Shown piece by piece: positions 44,449 to 56,908 of a stretch of 64,000 nt of DNA. The stretch is from Paraspadella gotoi (lineage: Eukaryota; Chaetognatha), in NCBI GenBank assembly GCA_051294375.1, contig CM119265.1:9620339-9684338 (forward strand), given 5' to 3'. The position numbers and the translations under genes were made by a program. Under the pieces are notes generated by a model. The model worked only from the letters and a program-made list of their open reading frames with translations, ran no database searches and was not told where the DNA came from. Every line of letters begins with the position of its first letter. The first letter of the stretch is position 1.

Positions 44449-47400
44449 ATGGACCTACACATTCGAGGTGATTATTATTCAATATTCTCTTCTCATTGAG
44501 TCACTTATTACGAATTGTTTCAGCTACAAAATACTTATTAATTATTCATTTTTTATTTTATTTTATAAATTATTTTATAGGTAGGTTATGAAATTGGTAC
44601 AACCAATATAAAAATTATCCATTCATTTAATAAATAAGCTATCTTGCCCCTGACTTTGGACAGGCTTTGGTGGTTTAAGGTCTCCATCACTCTTACTCTT
44701 ACATAGCAGGTCCCTGCAAGCTTTCAATCAAGACTCTCTCACAGTCTTTTTTATTCACTCCCAGAGTACCTGGCTTCCCTATCAATGAAGTGGTATAATG
44801 TTTCAAAGAATGTTTCAATGTTATTAAAAAAAAACTAAAGAGATTTAAAATAACTAAAATTCTCATTCTCTCTCTCTACCAGACTCGTCAACCCGTCACC
44901 ATCACGATCTCAACCCCCACCACCTCGCCCACCCCAATCCATCCCACCACCCCCACCTTACCCATCCTCACCACCATCGGACGCCCATCAAGTCGGAGAT
45001 GCTCTGCCTCGTTTGCGGCGACAAGGCGTCGGGGAAGCATTACGGCGTTTTGAGGTGAGGGAGGCGGGGATTAAAGGGTAGGGATCGGGGATGGGTCAGG
45101 TATCGTGAGCGGAGATTGAGGGTGGGGGATCACGGACGTCGGACGGGTAAGGTATCGCGAGCAGGAATTTAGGGAGGCGGATCGAAGATGGGGATCAATC
45201 CAGGGTAAGGTATCGCGAGTCGGGTTTAAAATATAAGCATCTGCATTAATTAGGGATTGAGATTACAGTATCGGAGGGATACCCTTTTGAAAAATGACGA
45301 ATTATTGGTGACACTTAATCGCGACATTTCATTTCCAACAACTTCAGACTTTACCCGTCTTCAGTCTGTCTTTTCAGTGAACCAAATGAAAATTTACTTT
45401 AAAGCCATCCTGGTCCATTGCCAGTACATAACAAGGGGTAATTACAGATCGTCCCCTTTCGGATCTACCCAATAACCAAAAAGCAGTTCATCCCTTACTT
45501 CATTTCAAGTGCACTGTGGGGCAGTACAATTTTGTAATCAGTCGATATTTTTTTATTTTAAATTACTACTAGTTTTAAATGATTCTTTAGTTTAATTTTA
45601 TTAAATTCTTTAATAAACGGTGAAATTTAATAATAAAAATTCGAAATTTAATTAAATATCGATAGTCAAAAGAAATTAAAATTCCAATGAAATTTTAAAA
45701 AAATTTAAAGAGGGCGAGTAAAAATTGAAAGGACAGAAATTTTATGAAACCATGTGATGTTTTCTAGATTTTCGAGTTGTTTTGTTTTGTCTTCCAACTT
45801 TCGTCGAAAGTTTCGATCCTCCCGAAACTGGATCGATCATCGAAATAAATGGGTTGTTCTCTCTCCTCCGTATCACAGGCGTCAGTGGTGTAATGGTTAG
45901 CATAGTTGCCTTCCAAGCAGTTGATCGGGGTTCGATTCCCCGCTGACGCACTTTTTATTAACTTGTTTTTCATTTTTGTCTGTCTGGTCACGTTATATAA
46001 TTCACTGTCATAACTAAAGTTGGTTAAAACCAATCCTTTATTCTTCATTTTAGAGGCCTCTCAATCATTCACTCAAATTTAAAAAATACAGCCTTACTTA
46101 AACTTACCCATCGCTCACCTCCTCCAGCTGCGACGGGTGCCGCGGGTTCTTCAAGCGTTCCATTCGGAGGAACCTGGCCTACGTCTGCAAAGAATCAGGC
46201 GGTTGCATTGTCGACGTGGCCAGGCGCAATCAGTGCCAGGCCTGCCGATTTAAGAAGTGTCTCCAAGTCAAAATGAACAGGGATGGTGAGTACAAAAAAT
46301 ATATTTTTGGTAGCGTAATATAAAAAGTTATAAAGAACCAACAGTTATGACCGCGAAGGGACTCGAACCCTCAATCTCCTGATCCGAAGTCAGGCGCCTT
46401 CTCCATTAGGCCACGCGGCCAACTCGTTAACTCTTTTATGCATACATTTCTAAAAAGTGCTGGCGAGAATTTTTCTTGGTAAAGGTAGTTATTCCGAAGA
46501 ATAATAGAGTTTTCTATTCATCTTCATCAACCCAGCATAAAGAAGAACAAGAAATGTTAGGAAAATTTAATTTAAATAGTTAAAAATTTCATTACTTTTA
46601 TGGAAAACTCTTAACAACAAGTGGTCTCTAACTTTCTAGCTATCTATCTGAAGTCAGGCATCTTTTCCATTAGGCCACGCGTCCTGCTTTTGTCTCATTC
46701 TTCTCTCTCTGGCCAGGGTCATTATTCTGAAGAATAATTCACGGTTCTATTTATGTTCAACAACCCAGCAAAAACAATTAATGAGGGGAAAATCTAACTT
46801 AACTAATTAAATAATCCTTACAACATACTACGTCCTGACCGCGAAGGGACTCGAACCCTCAATCTCCTGATCCGAAGTCAGGCGCCTTCTCCATTAGGCC
46901 ACGCGGCCGCTGTATAAATAATGTTAAATCTATACTAAAATAAAATAAAATTACTTAGTTATTGGAACTTTCTAAATCCGAGAAACATTTGTTCCCTCCC
47001 CCGAAAAAAAAACTCCAATCAACTTGTATCAACTCTTATCAACTTAGAACCAAATATTTTTTTAATCTCAATTCGAAATTAAATAAAGCTTCCGACAAAT
47101 TCTCGTAAAAGAGTCCGTAAAACTTGGAGATCTAATGGTCTCCGAACAAAGTCGGCCGCTGCGGCGACAGCGGCCGCGGCGGTGGCAGCCGCAGTTGCAG
47201 CGGCGGTTTGCTCATGGGCCGTAAACGGTTAACGACAGTGATTTTCGACGATTAAGATGTTACGGCCTAATCCAAGCTAAAGCCAAAGGGCACTGCTCTT
47301 CAAGTGGATTTTGAAAACTGGCAGAGAGCGAGGGGAGGCAAGAAAGGGAGGAAAGGAAAAAGAAAAAAAAAAACGAGACGAAAAGAAGAAAGAAGACGAA

Positions 47401-47683
47401 AGAAAATCTAGACTTTCTTTTACTCGTTACTCGAATTGAAATTTCAAAGATTAAAAAGAATAAAAGAAATTGTAAATCGGCTTCGAAACAAAATGGAAAA
47501 TGGAGGGAAAAGAGGATTCGATGGGGATGAGGAATAGAAAATAAAGGAAGAAAGAAAGGAATAAAATTATGGAAAAAAAAGGGAGAAAAGAGGGAGAAGC
47601 GAAAAATTCTAAAAAACGGAAATAAAAAAAATCAAGAAAAAAAAAAGGAAAAAAGCTAAAAAAAGACAATAGTAGAAAAAGGA

Positions 47684-47760
<77 letters not shown>

Positions 47761-49252
47761 AGAGAGAGAAAAAAAGATAGGCTGGGGGGGAAAAAATCTG
47801 TGGGATCTTAGTCAGATGCCAGGCGAAGCCGCAGCGCTCAAAGCTTTCATCCACTTGACAGCCAGAGCGCGAGAGCTTGAGTGCGCGAGCGAGAGAGCGA
47901 GAGGGCGAGAGAGAAAGATAGAGAGGGAGAGAGGGGAAAATGAGGGAGGAAAGTGGGAGAGGGAGTGAGAAGTTGAAAAAAAAGACATATGAGGACAAAA
48001 GGGAAGAAGTAATAAAAGTTAGAATCTGGTTGGAACNNNNNNNNNNNNNNNNNNNNNNNNNNNNNNNNNNNNNNNNNNNNNNNNNNNNNNNNNNNNNNNN
48101 NNNNNNNNNNNNNNNNNNNNNNNNNNNNNNNNNNNNNNNNNNNNNNNNNNNNNNNNNNNNNNNNNNNNNNNNNNNNNNNNNNNNNNNNNNNNNNNNNNNN
48201 NNNNNNNNNNNNNNNNNNNNNNNNNNNNNNNNNNNNNNNNNNNNNNNNNNNNNNNNNNNNNNNNNNNNNNNNNNNNNNNNNNNNNNNNNNNNNNNNNNNN
48301 NNNNNNNNNNNNNNNNNNNNNNNNNNNNNNNNNNNNNNNNNNNNNNNNNNNNNNNNNNNNNNNNNNNNNNNNNNNNNNNNNNNNNNNNNNNNNNNNNNNN
48401 NNNNNNNNNNNNNNNNNNNNNNNNNNNNNNNNNNNNNNNNNNNNNNNNNNNNNNNNNNNNNNNNNNNNNNNNNNNNNNNNNNNNNNNNNNNNNNNNNNNN
48501 NNNNNNNNNNNNNNNNNNNNNNNNNNNNNNNNNNNNNNNNNNNNNNNNNNNNNNNNNNNNNNNNNNNNNNNNNNNNNNNNNNNNNNNNNNNNNNNNNNNN
48601 NNNNNNNNNNNNNNNNNNNNNNNNNNNNNNNNNNNNNNNNNNNNNNNNNNNNNNNNNNNNNNNNNNNNNNNNNNNNNNNNNNNNNNNNNNNNCGACATTT
48701 TTTTTTTCATCAAAGTTACTTCGATTTCAGGCGCGCGATCCGTCGTGCATTTTTTTTCTTTCTTTGTTATATAACTTATAGATAACTTGATGTTATAACT
48801 TTTAAATAATACGAATTAAACTTTAAAGTAACTTAAAACTTTCAAATACACAAGCTCGTTCGATATTCCATTTTCATTATTAAATACTTCTCGCGTATCC
48901 TTTTCTTTCGCAACAATACTTTTAAGTCCTTACCCTTTTTTCGCTCTCCTTTTCCCCTTGCTCATTACCCCCCCCTACCTCTCCCCCGCCTACCAACCCC
49001 CTTCGCGACGCCCATTTTATCCTCCGGTCCGCCCTGGCATCAGGAAGTGACTGCAAATATGTTGAAGGGATTTGCAAGCCCCCGGGCGTCGCCCGAGTAA
49101 AACGCCGCGTCATCGGATAATCCTCTCGTCTCTCATTGGCTCCTTCCGTCCGGTCGGTCGGCCGTCGAAAGAATTTCGAGCGCTACGATTGGTCTAGAGG
49201 GAGGAAGGGGGAGGATGGAATAAAGGTCGTTGATTGGTCGAAAGTCGGAATA

Positions 49253-49336
<84 letters not shown>

Positions 49337-49737
49337 GAGAGAGGAGAGAGAGAGATTCGTTGACGAGTCAAGATGATGCGCGAGGTGAAGATCTCGTCGT
49401 GATAATCATCATTCAATCTTCGCTCAATTTCTCGGAAAGACTCGGGAGAACAGAGCGGAGGAGGATGAGACCATTATATTTCTACGAGAGAAGGAAGAGA
49501 ATGGAATATTTAAAAACGTCGGCATCCATTCGAAATACTATAAATAAAATTTTCGGTTGTACCGTTATAAATTATATCATAAATTGTAGCGTAATTATTT
49601 TGGTAGTTATTCAAATATTTCTAATCCAGATTTAAAAAAAAAAGCTTTTCCTCGAACACAGATCTCACTGTAGCCCGTGAACAATAATACATTGTCGACT
49701 TTTTGACGTGAAAGGATCCGACGTCGATCTCTCTGTG

Positions 49738-49779
<42 letters not shown>

Positions 49780-50629
49780 GATCTTGGGAGTCAAAGCACC
49801 TGACTTGACGCCGAGAATCTCCGTCATTGTCCGAGTCGAACAAACTCCCGACTTTCTCCTTCGATCGCTTTAATTTTTTCTTTTATTCATTTTTTTTTTT
49901 TATACTGGCATCGAATCGGAAGAGGAGGATGAGGAGGGAGGGGGGGAGGGAGAGGGGGGGAGAAAGAGGGAGGGGAGAGGAGTAGGGAATGGAGAGTGGG
50001 AAGCCGTTAGCGAGGAGACTTGTACTAGAATGTAGAAATTAAACAGTTCAATCTATTCGTATTGGTGCGTACGCACTACGCGATACGCTAAATACTAAAT
50101 ATTAAATAATACATTTTTCTGACAGTTTTCCATAACTTTAGAACAGATGGCGTTCCAAACGGACGCCATCCTCAAAAGACATGGTACAACAACAACAATA
50201 ACAACAATAACAATAACAACAATATCAATAATAACAATAACAACAATAACAATAACAACAGCAACAACAATAAAAACAATAACAATAACAACAACAATAA
50301 CAATGACAACAACAATAATAACAACAATAACAACAACAATAATAACAACAATAACAACAACAATAACAACAACATTAACAACAATAACAACAACAACAAT
50401 AACAACAACAACAACGACGACGACGACCATCTTTACGTCGCTGCCGCCGAAAGCCTCTCTTTTCTTTCCTCCCCAGGTTTGCATTAAGCCCAGACTCAAA
50501 AGTTAATGGAGTCAAAAAGATAAAAGAAAAAAAATGGATAAAGAAAGAAGAAAGAAAATATAAAGAAAAAGGGAAAGGGTAAAAAGGGAGGAAAAAAATA
50601 GAGAAAAAGACAGAGAAGTTAATGGAGTC

Positions 50630-50675
<46 letters not shown>

Positions 50676-51070
50676 AGTTAATGGATCTTGAGTATCTTTT
50701 TTCAGTTTTTTTTTTACTCAGGAGGTGTCGCACAATTTTAGCGATTTCTGCTCAACATACTTTTTCAAAGTTATAAAGTTTTTTGTTCAAATTGAATTTT
50801 CAAGCTGCCTATAATTCTATTGTATCGTATTTTTTTTATAAATAAAAAGTTTTTAATTTACGTCTTTTAGCTGCTGTATAAGTTTAATAATATTTTAGGT
50901 TTAATTCCAGAATATTTACATCTTTCATCAATCTTTTAACAATGTAATATAATTCTTTTTTAAAATCAGCTNNNNNNNNNNTATTTATTTTTATTTCTCT
51001 ATCTCTGTCGCTCTTATTCTTCCTTACTTTCTTTTTCGATCCTTCTTTCATTAAGTCTTTTTTTAAAAAT

Positions 51071-51101
<31 letters not shown>

Positions 51102-54100
51102 CTTATTTATTTATTTATTTTTATTTTTTTATAATTTATATTCTGCCAAAGCTTTATTTCTCTCTTTACCCCTACCTACATTCTACAACCTTGCACTCGA
51201 TAACAATTTTTTTTTCCGTTGCTCATTTTTTAAAAATCACTTCGCCGTGACAGCGAGCGTCGCCAAGCAACGAGCAAGTTTCTAGATCATCCGTTCAACG
51301 ATTGGGTCGGACTTGTAGCTCGCCTCTATCTTCTTCGGGAAATTGGAAAAGAAAAGAAGACTCGTGGGAGACGAACAGGGCGAGCAAGACGATGATCAAA
51401 ATGAGAAAAACGAAGCCGATAACAAAAGAGACAATGCCGAAGCCGAGAGCGATGGTCGCATATTGCCAGGCATCCCTTGGACCTGGGGTCGGCGGGTCGG
51501 GGGTTGGATTGTGATTACACAAAAAAAAAATAAAAAAAAAAAAAAATTGGCCGCATTAGCTTTCTCAGTTTCTGATCTTACGACCACATTTGCGTGTCGT
51601 CGGGTGACTGCACATTGCACAAACACAACGAACATTTAATGATTCTTCATTTTCAAGCATTTACTAAATTGAATTATTAGTAAATGAATCATATCGGAAT
51701 TACTTTCTGGACACGCAGTCGTATCTTTAATTGATCATGTGGCTCCACATTGCAAAAGAATGAAACATATGAACATTCGTAGTTGTCTACTCATATAAGC
51801 TTTTCTTATAGCGGAGCAACTTTAAAAGTAACTGTTTTGGTGGTCGGTCTATTTGTTGGTCTATCTCGCGTTTTCAATGAACCTTATCAAGGATTAATCA
51901 ATATAAGGAAGTATCATCAGAATTATGAGAATTAACGAACGGACCGACCAGCAAAGAAGTTACTTTTAGAGTTGCTCCGCTAGAAGAAAAGTTTAATTGA
52001 GTAGACAACTACATAGCATAAAAAAAAAAAAATATTAGCTAATTAATCGACAACGGGTTCGGCTCAAGTTATTGGCTGTGTAAACATCCAATTAAGAATT
52101 TGTTCCGACCCCTAACGAGTACACCCTTCTGGCCCTCTTCCCGCCCTCTGCCGGTTCTGCTTTGGCTCTCGCCGGCCCAGTCCCTACGAGCCGTGATACC
52201 CTTTCCCTTACTGGATGAGCTGCATCCGGCGATGCCGAATCCGATCGCCAGTCCCGGAAAAAGAAGGCCCCCGCAGCCGAGACAGATAGAGCCGAAGACG
52301 ATGCCAATTGTGGAATAATTCCTGGTCCGATCTCGCGGAAAATCCTTTTCTTCTTTTGTCTTTGTTTCATCTTGTTGGACCGGATCGCCGGCCTCGGCTG
52401 AAAAGAGAACCGGAGGCGAGGGTTGCGTCCAAGTCGGGTTCATGGATTTGTGACCGTTTCTATTTTTTTTATTTATTAATACTAAGAGTATGGAATTTTC
52501 TAAATACAAATATTTGAAAAGAACATTCATTATTTTAAGAGTGCGAGAAGAATACAGTGTGTCCAAATGGTACTGTCTGTTAACTTTTACATATCATGCG
52601 GAACTATGTTATTAAATTTCATTTCTGAGATAACAATGAAAAAGATAAGTTCTTACCATTTATAATACTATATTTCAAATTCAATTTTTACATTTTTTTG
52701 GGTTCAGAACATTCAATTTAAATGAGTCCTCATGTCTCACTTTTTTAAATTTCCTTTCTGAGATAACAATGAAAAAGATAAGTTCTTACCATTTATAATA
52801 CTATATTTCAAATTCAATTTTTAAATTTTTTTTGTTCAGAACATTCAATTTAAATGAGTCCTCATGTCTCACTTTTTTTAATTTTAAATAATTTTTTATT
52901 TTAAAATCATTTTTAATAAAAAATTTGTTAAAAATATTTTAAATATATATAAATTATTTAAATTTTAATTTTTATAAAATAAGTGCATTAATAAAAATAA
53001 ATAAACAAATATTAAAAAAATATAAAAATTTATAAAAATATGCTAATTAAATTGATATTTAAATTTTATTATTTGAAGTGGTGAGCAATTAAATCATTAA
53101 GCCAGAACAAAATGGTTGCTATTTATTCAATAAATTATTATTAAATCAATTGAAAAAATAATATGAACAAGGTAAGTAGATAATTTGTATAATAATGATT
53201 ATTGCTTTATAAAAGCTCTGGAGCTAAAAATAGTTAGTTTCTTACTGTCAATATTATAAAAAATATTTGATAAATATTAAAAAATATATAATACAATTGC
53301 TTTATGAAATTGGTACAACCAATATAAAAATGTAATAACTACAGGAGTTTGCTTTGTTGAATTTTAAAAATTTAGGTATCCTATAAAATGGTCCATACTT
53401 GTGCGCATATTCATTATAATGAATTAGAGTTTTTCGATCTGCTCTAGGAGCAGTAAGCTTTTCTTAACAGACAGTACCATTGGGACACACTGTAGTAATG
53501 ATTGGAATAAGGAGATATCGAATAGTAAAAAGAGAAATAAGAAAAGAAAATAGTCAAAGTTAAAAATTGAAAATAGAGAATAAGAGAAAAGTTTAGGAGT
53601 AACTTTAGGATGGGACAGGTAAATAAAATTGTAAGATAAATCATAAAATAATAGGAAAAATATTCAAAAATTAACTTGGTACACAGGACAAAGGCAGAGA
53701 AGCAAGAAATAAAAAGTGACATTTTCATCTTTTACCATTGCTATCCGCGTTTTGGTTGATGTTTTGACCAGGCCGCGGTAAAAGTCGATCTTCTTCCCAG
53801 AATCTTGGTTGTCTCGTTGTAATCATTTCGACATGTCGTTTTTAATGAGATAATTTTTTTAAACGTTTTGGGGGTAAACCATTAAGTTTTGATTTGACTA
53901 TTTTTTTAAAAAACAACTCTTTGCCGAAAAATCTCCTAATTGATTTACTCAAAGTTCTTATCGTAGTCTTTTTTTGATGGAAGGGAGCAATCTTGGATTT
54001 CCTGATTCGGAATGATAGAATCTTTCATTAGAACTACGGAAAATTTGAAATTTTTTCATTCTAAATGCGACAACAGGATTCGATTCGATTGCAAGGGGCA

Positions 54101-55731
54101 CCGAAAAAAGGTGGAGAGGGTCGAGAGGGTAGTTTCAAGCTTTTATACTGAGCAAGTAATTATGGGCTTTTACAGGTGGGTAGTGGTCAGAGGTGCAGAG
54201 TATTACATACATTGAGCGATCATTAAAGCTACTTATCATAAAAGTTTCTTGTTCTTATACCCCGTGTCCGTTCTCGAGTGACGCCAAAAAAATCTTTACT
54301 ATACTTTCAATATTTAATCAATATAATTTATAAGTCTATAATTAGTTGGAGAACTACTTGACGTTTTTTATGAATAAGTTGCATTTCGTGTTTAATTTTT
54401 TTACTATTCTATGTTTAATTTTTTAATCTAACACAGTAAAATTGGCAAAAAAAAAAAAAAAACATTTTAGGCGTGTTCTTGATATAATTTTTTAAAAAAA
54501 ATAAAATTGCTATTACATACGAATTTTTTCGTTTCATTCTAATAATTGTAAATCTTAAGTTTTCATTATACAATTTGTCCAATTAGAAAAATGCTGTTCT
54601 GAGCATGTTCTTGACTGTCTTAAATAACTATTTTATGCCATAAGGATACTCAGATAATTCTTAATTTAATGCTGTAAATGAATTTTAATAATTTTTAGAA
54701 ATTAATGAGTAATTAATTTTTAATGATTTTTTAAAAAAAAGATTCAGTTTTTTAATGAAGATGAAATTGGATGACCATTAAAGAAAGGTTGAAATTAAAA
54801 TATAATAAACGTCGAGTACTTTGCTATAGAATGAGGAAAGAAAATTTAAAAAATATTATCCAATGAGAAATGATACGCATTTATTTGGTGCCATTCGCGA
54901 ACGGACACGGGGTTTTTCATACTTGTATAATCACGTGACCGTTCTTTGATCATATGGTTAATTCATTATAGTTTATGAAATTGATATAATTGGTAACTAA
55001 TACACAGTTATTTTAATCAATTTAAACAACAAAAAAGAAAGGATTTACACACAATCAATTTAATTAATTGTGCAATATGCATGTTTTATGTTTGTGTAAT
55101 CCCTTAACCACTCAGAACTACGGTCATATTATAAGAAAGTAAATGCGGCATATTTTGGGGAATATTCAGTCGTTTTACTTAAATATCATCAGAAAAGTAT
55201 TAAACCGTGAGATGCTTCAATGTACATTGTACAATGTACAATTCATTGTCTGTTTCACATTTGTGTACTCACGTGATCATCAGGAAATGGATCCAAGAAA
55301 GTAAGTCATAAAAGGTTTACTGGTAGGTTAAGTAGGGATAGGGAGAAAGTAATAAGGGGTCCTGATAATTATTTAATTCTCTTTTCCTTTTTTTTCAGTT
55401 CTTATGAAACAACATTTAAATTGTTATCCCGATTTTTTTCATCGTTTCATACTCAAAAATCTCTGCGTAATGAATTTTTATTAAGAGCTTCATATACTTT
55501 TTTAATAGGAGCACAATTCATTATATATTGCATTATTCTGCCAACAAATTTGTTCTCTCTGTCTCTCTCTCTCTCTCTCTCTTTCACTTTCTCCCATCGA
55601 GTAAACAAAATCAGAGATAAATATGGGGATGTTTTTATTCCCTTCTTCATTAGCTGTTCAACTCAAACATTAAAAGAAAAGAGGGAAATTATCAAACACA
55701 CCCTTGCTCTAATGAATTTTTCTGTTCAAAC

Positions 55732-55790
<59 letters not shown>

Positions 55791-56874
55791 TCCTCTCTCT
55801 CTCCTCTCTCTCTCTATTTGTAAAATGACGGGCGACAGCTTGACAGAATTAATTACCTGACAGGTAAACAAATTTAACTTTCAATCCGAATAATAAAAAG
55901 AAGGAAAACAAAAATTTCGTGCTCTCTTTTAAAAAAAAAAATCGACTTAAAAGAGTTTTCAAAAACCTTTCATCGATACCAAAATTCATTACCTTAAAAA
56001 TTTAATAATTAATCATTCATAGCTCAGCTCATTCATTCATTAGTTTATTCATCCCTTCATCGATTTTGTCTCGAGTCTTTTTTTTTTTGTTCGGATCTTC
56101 CTGTTTAAAGTTACGTGAGTTTCCCGTCAGCGGAAACTCGATCCCGTCCGCAGTTTTTCGATTATTTGCAGGCGACACACACACGCGCCACGACGACGAC
56201 GACGACGCCGACGACGCCGACGACGACGACGCCGACGACGACGACGCCGACGATGACGACGACGACGACGACGACGACGACAGCGAAAGACACGTCGAAA
56301 GATATATACCCCGCAACTTCCTGCGCAAGATGACAACGAAACCGTCGACTCCTTTCCCTCCCCTCACTCCACCTAGGATTCGCGCATGAAAATTCAGATT
56401 TTATTTTTCTCTCTCCGAAGGCGTGAGTGGTTTTGGGTGGATTGTTCACCTGTTCGCTCGTCTTTTTCTTCTCATGCGCGCCTCGACAGTCCTCCCGTCA
56501 GAGCGGCGGTGGAATCGAGGGATCGATTCGCTGTCGATCGCAGAATAAACAAAACGGAAAAGCGGGAATAAAATATATACAAAGGACACGGCCTTTTTTT
56601 TTGTGACGAAGGGGGGGGGGGTAGAGGGGGGGGGGGTGAGTTGGATTCGATAGAGAAAGGTGAGGTTCTTGGTTTTTGGGTGAGGTGAGAGAGGTCAGTG
56701 AGGTAGTGATGGGTTGACACGAAATGGAAGCAAATTTAACATATGAAACCTTTTACAAACCGAATCTCTAAGGATATTTCAGTTTAGATTTTAATTCGAA
56801 AATGATACATGCCTTCATTGCCTCCTCTTTCAAAAACCACTTTAATTCAAGAGAAAAGAAAAGTGAGTCGGGAG

Positions 56875-56908
<34 letters not shown>

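Larger units (their letters stand above)
46909..51294. other. Repeat-rich part of the 15 kb nuclear receptor intron
   Basis: No protein gene is supported. Contents: an alanine-coding GCG/GCC-rich patch at 47155-47225; (GA)n at 47687-47759; a 656-base N gap at 48037-48692; a GC-rich CCAAT-box cluster at 49010-49240; (GA)n at 49258-49355; (GAC)n at 49741-49778; an (AAC/AAT)n tract at 50180-50420; (GA)n at 50636-50671; a 10-N gap at 50972-50981; and a (TTTA)n run at 51069-51121. Confidence 0.6.

Noticed and set aside
47847-48785. Two open frames of about 280 codons across 48037-48692
   Set aside because: Nearly all codons are N; the ends are serine/leucine or arginine/glutamate repeats.
50095-50506. 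Poly-Val, poly-Leu and poly-Thr frames
   Set aside because: All frames of the (AAC/AAT)n tract are open, so openness carries no information.
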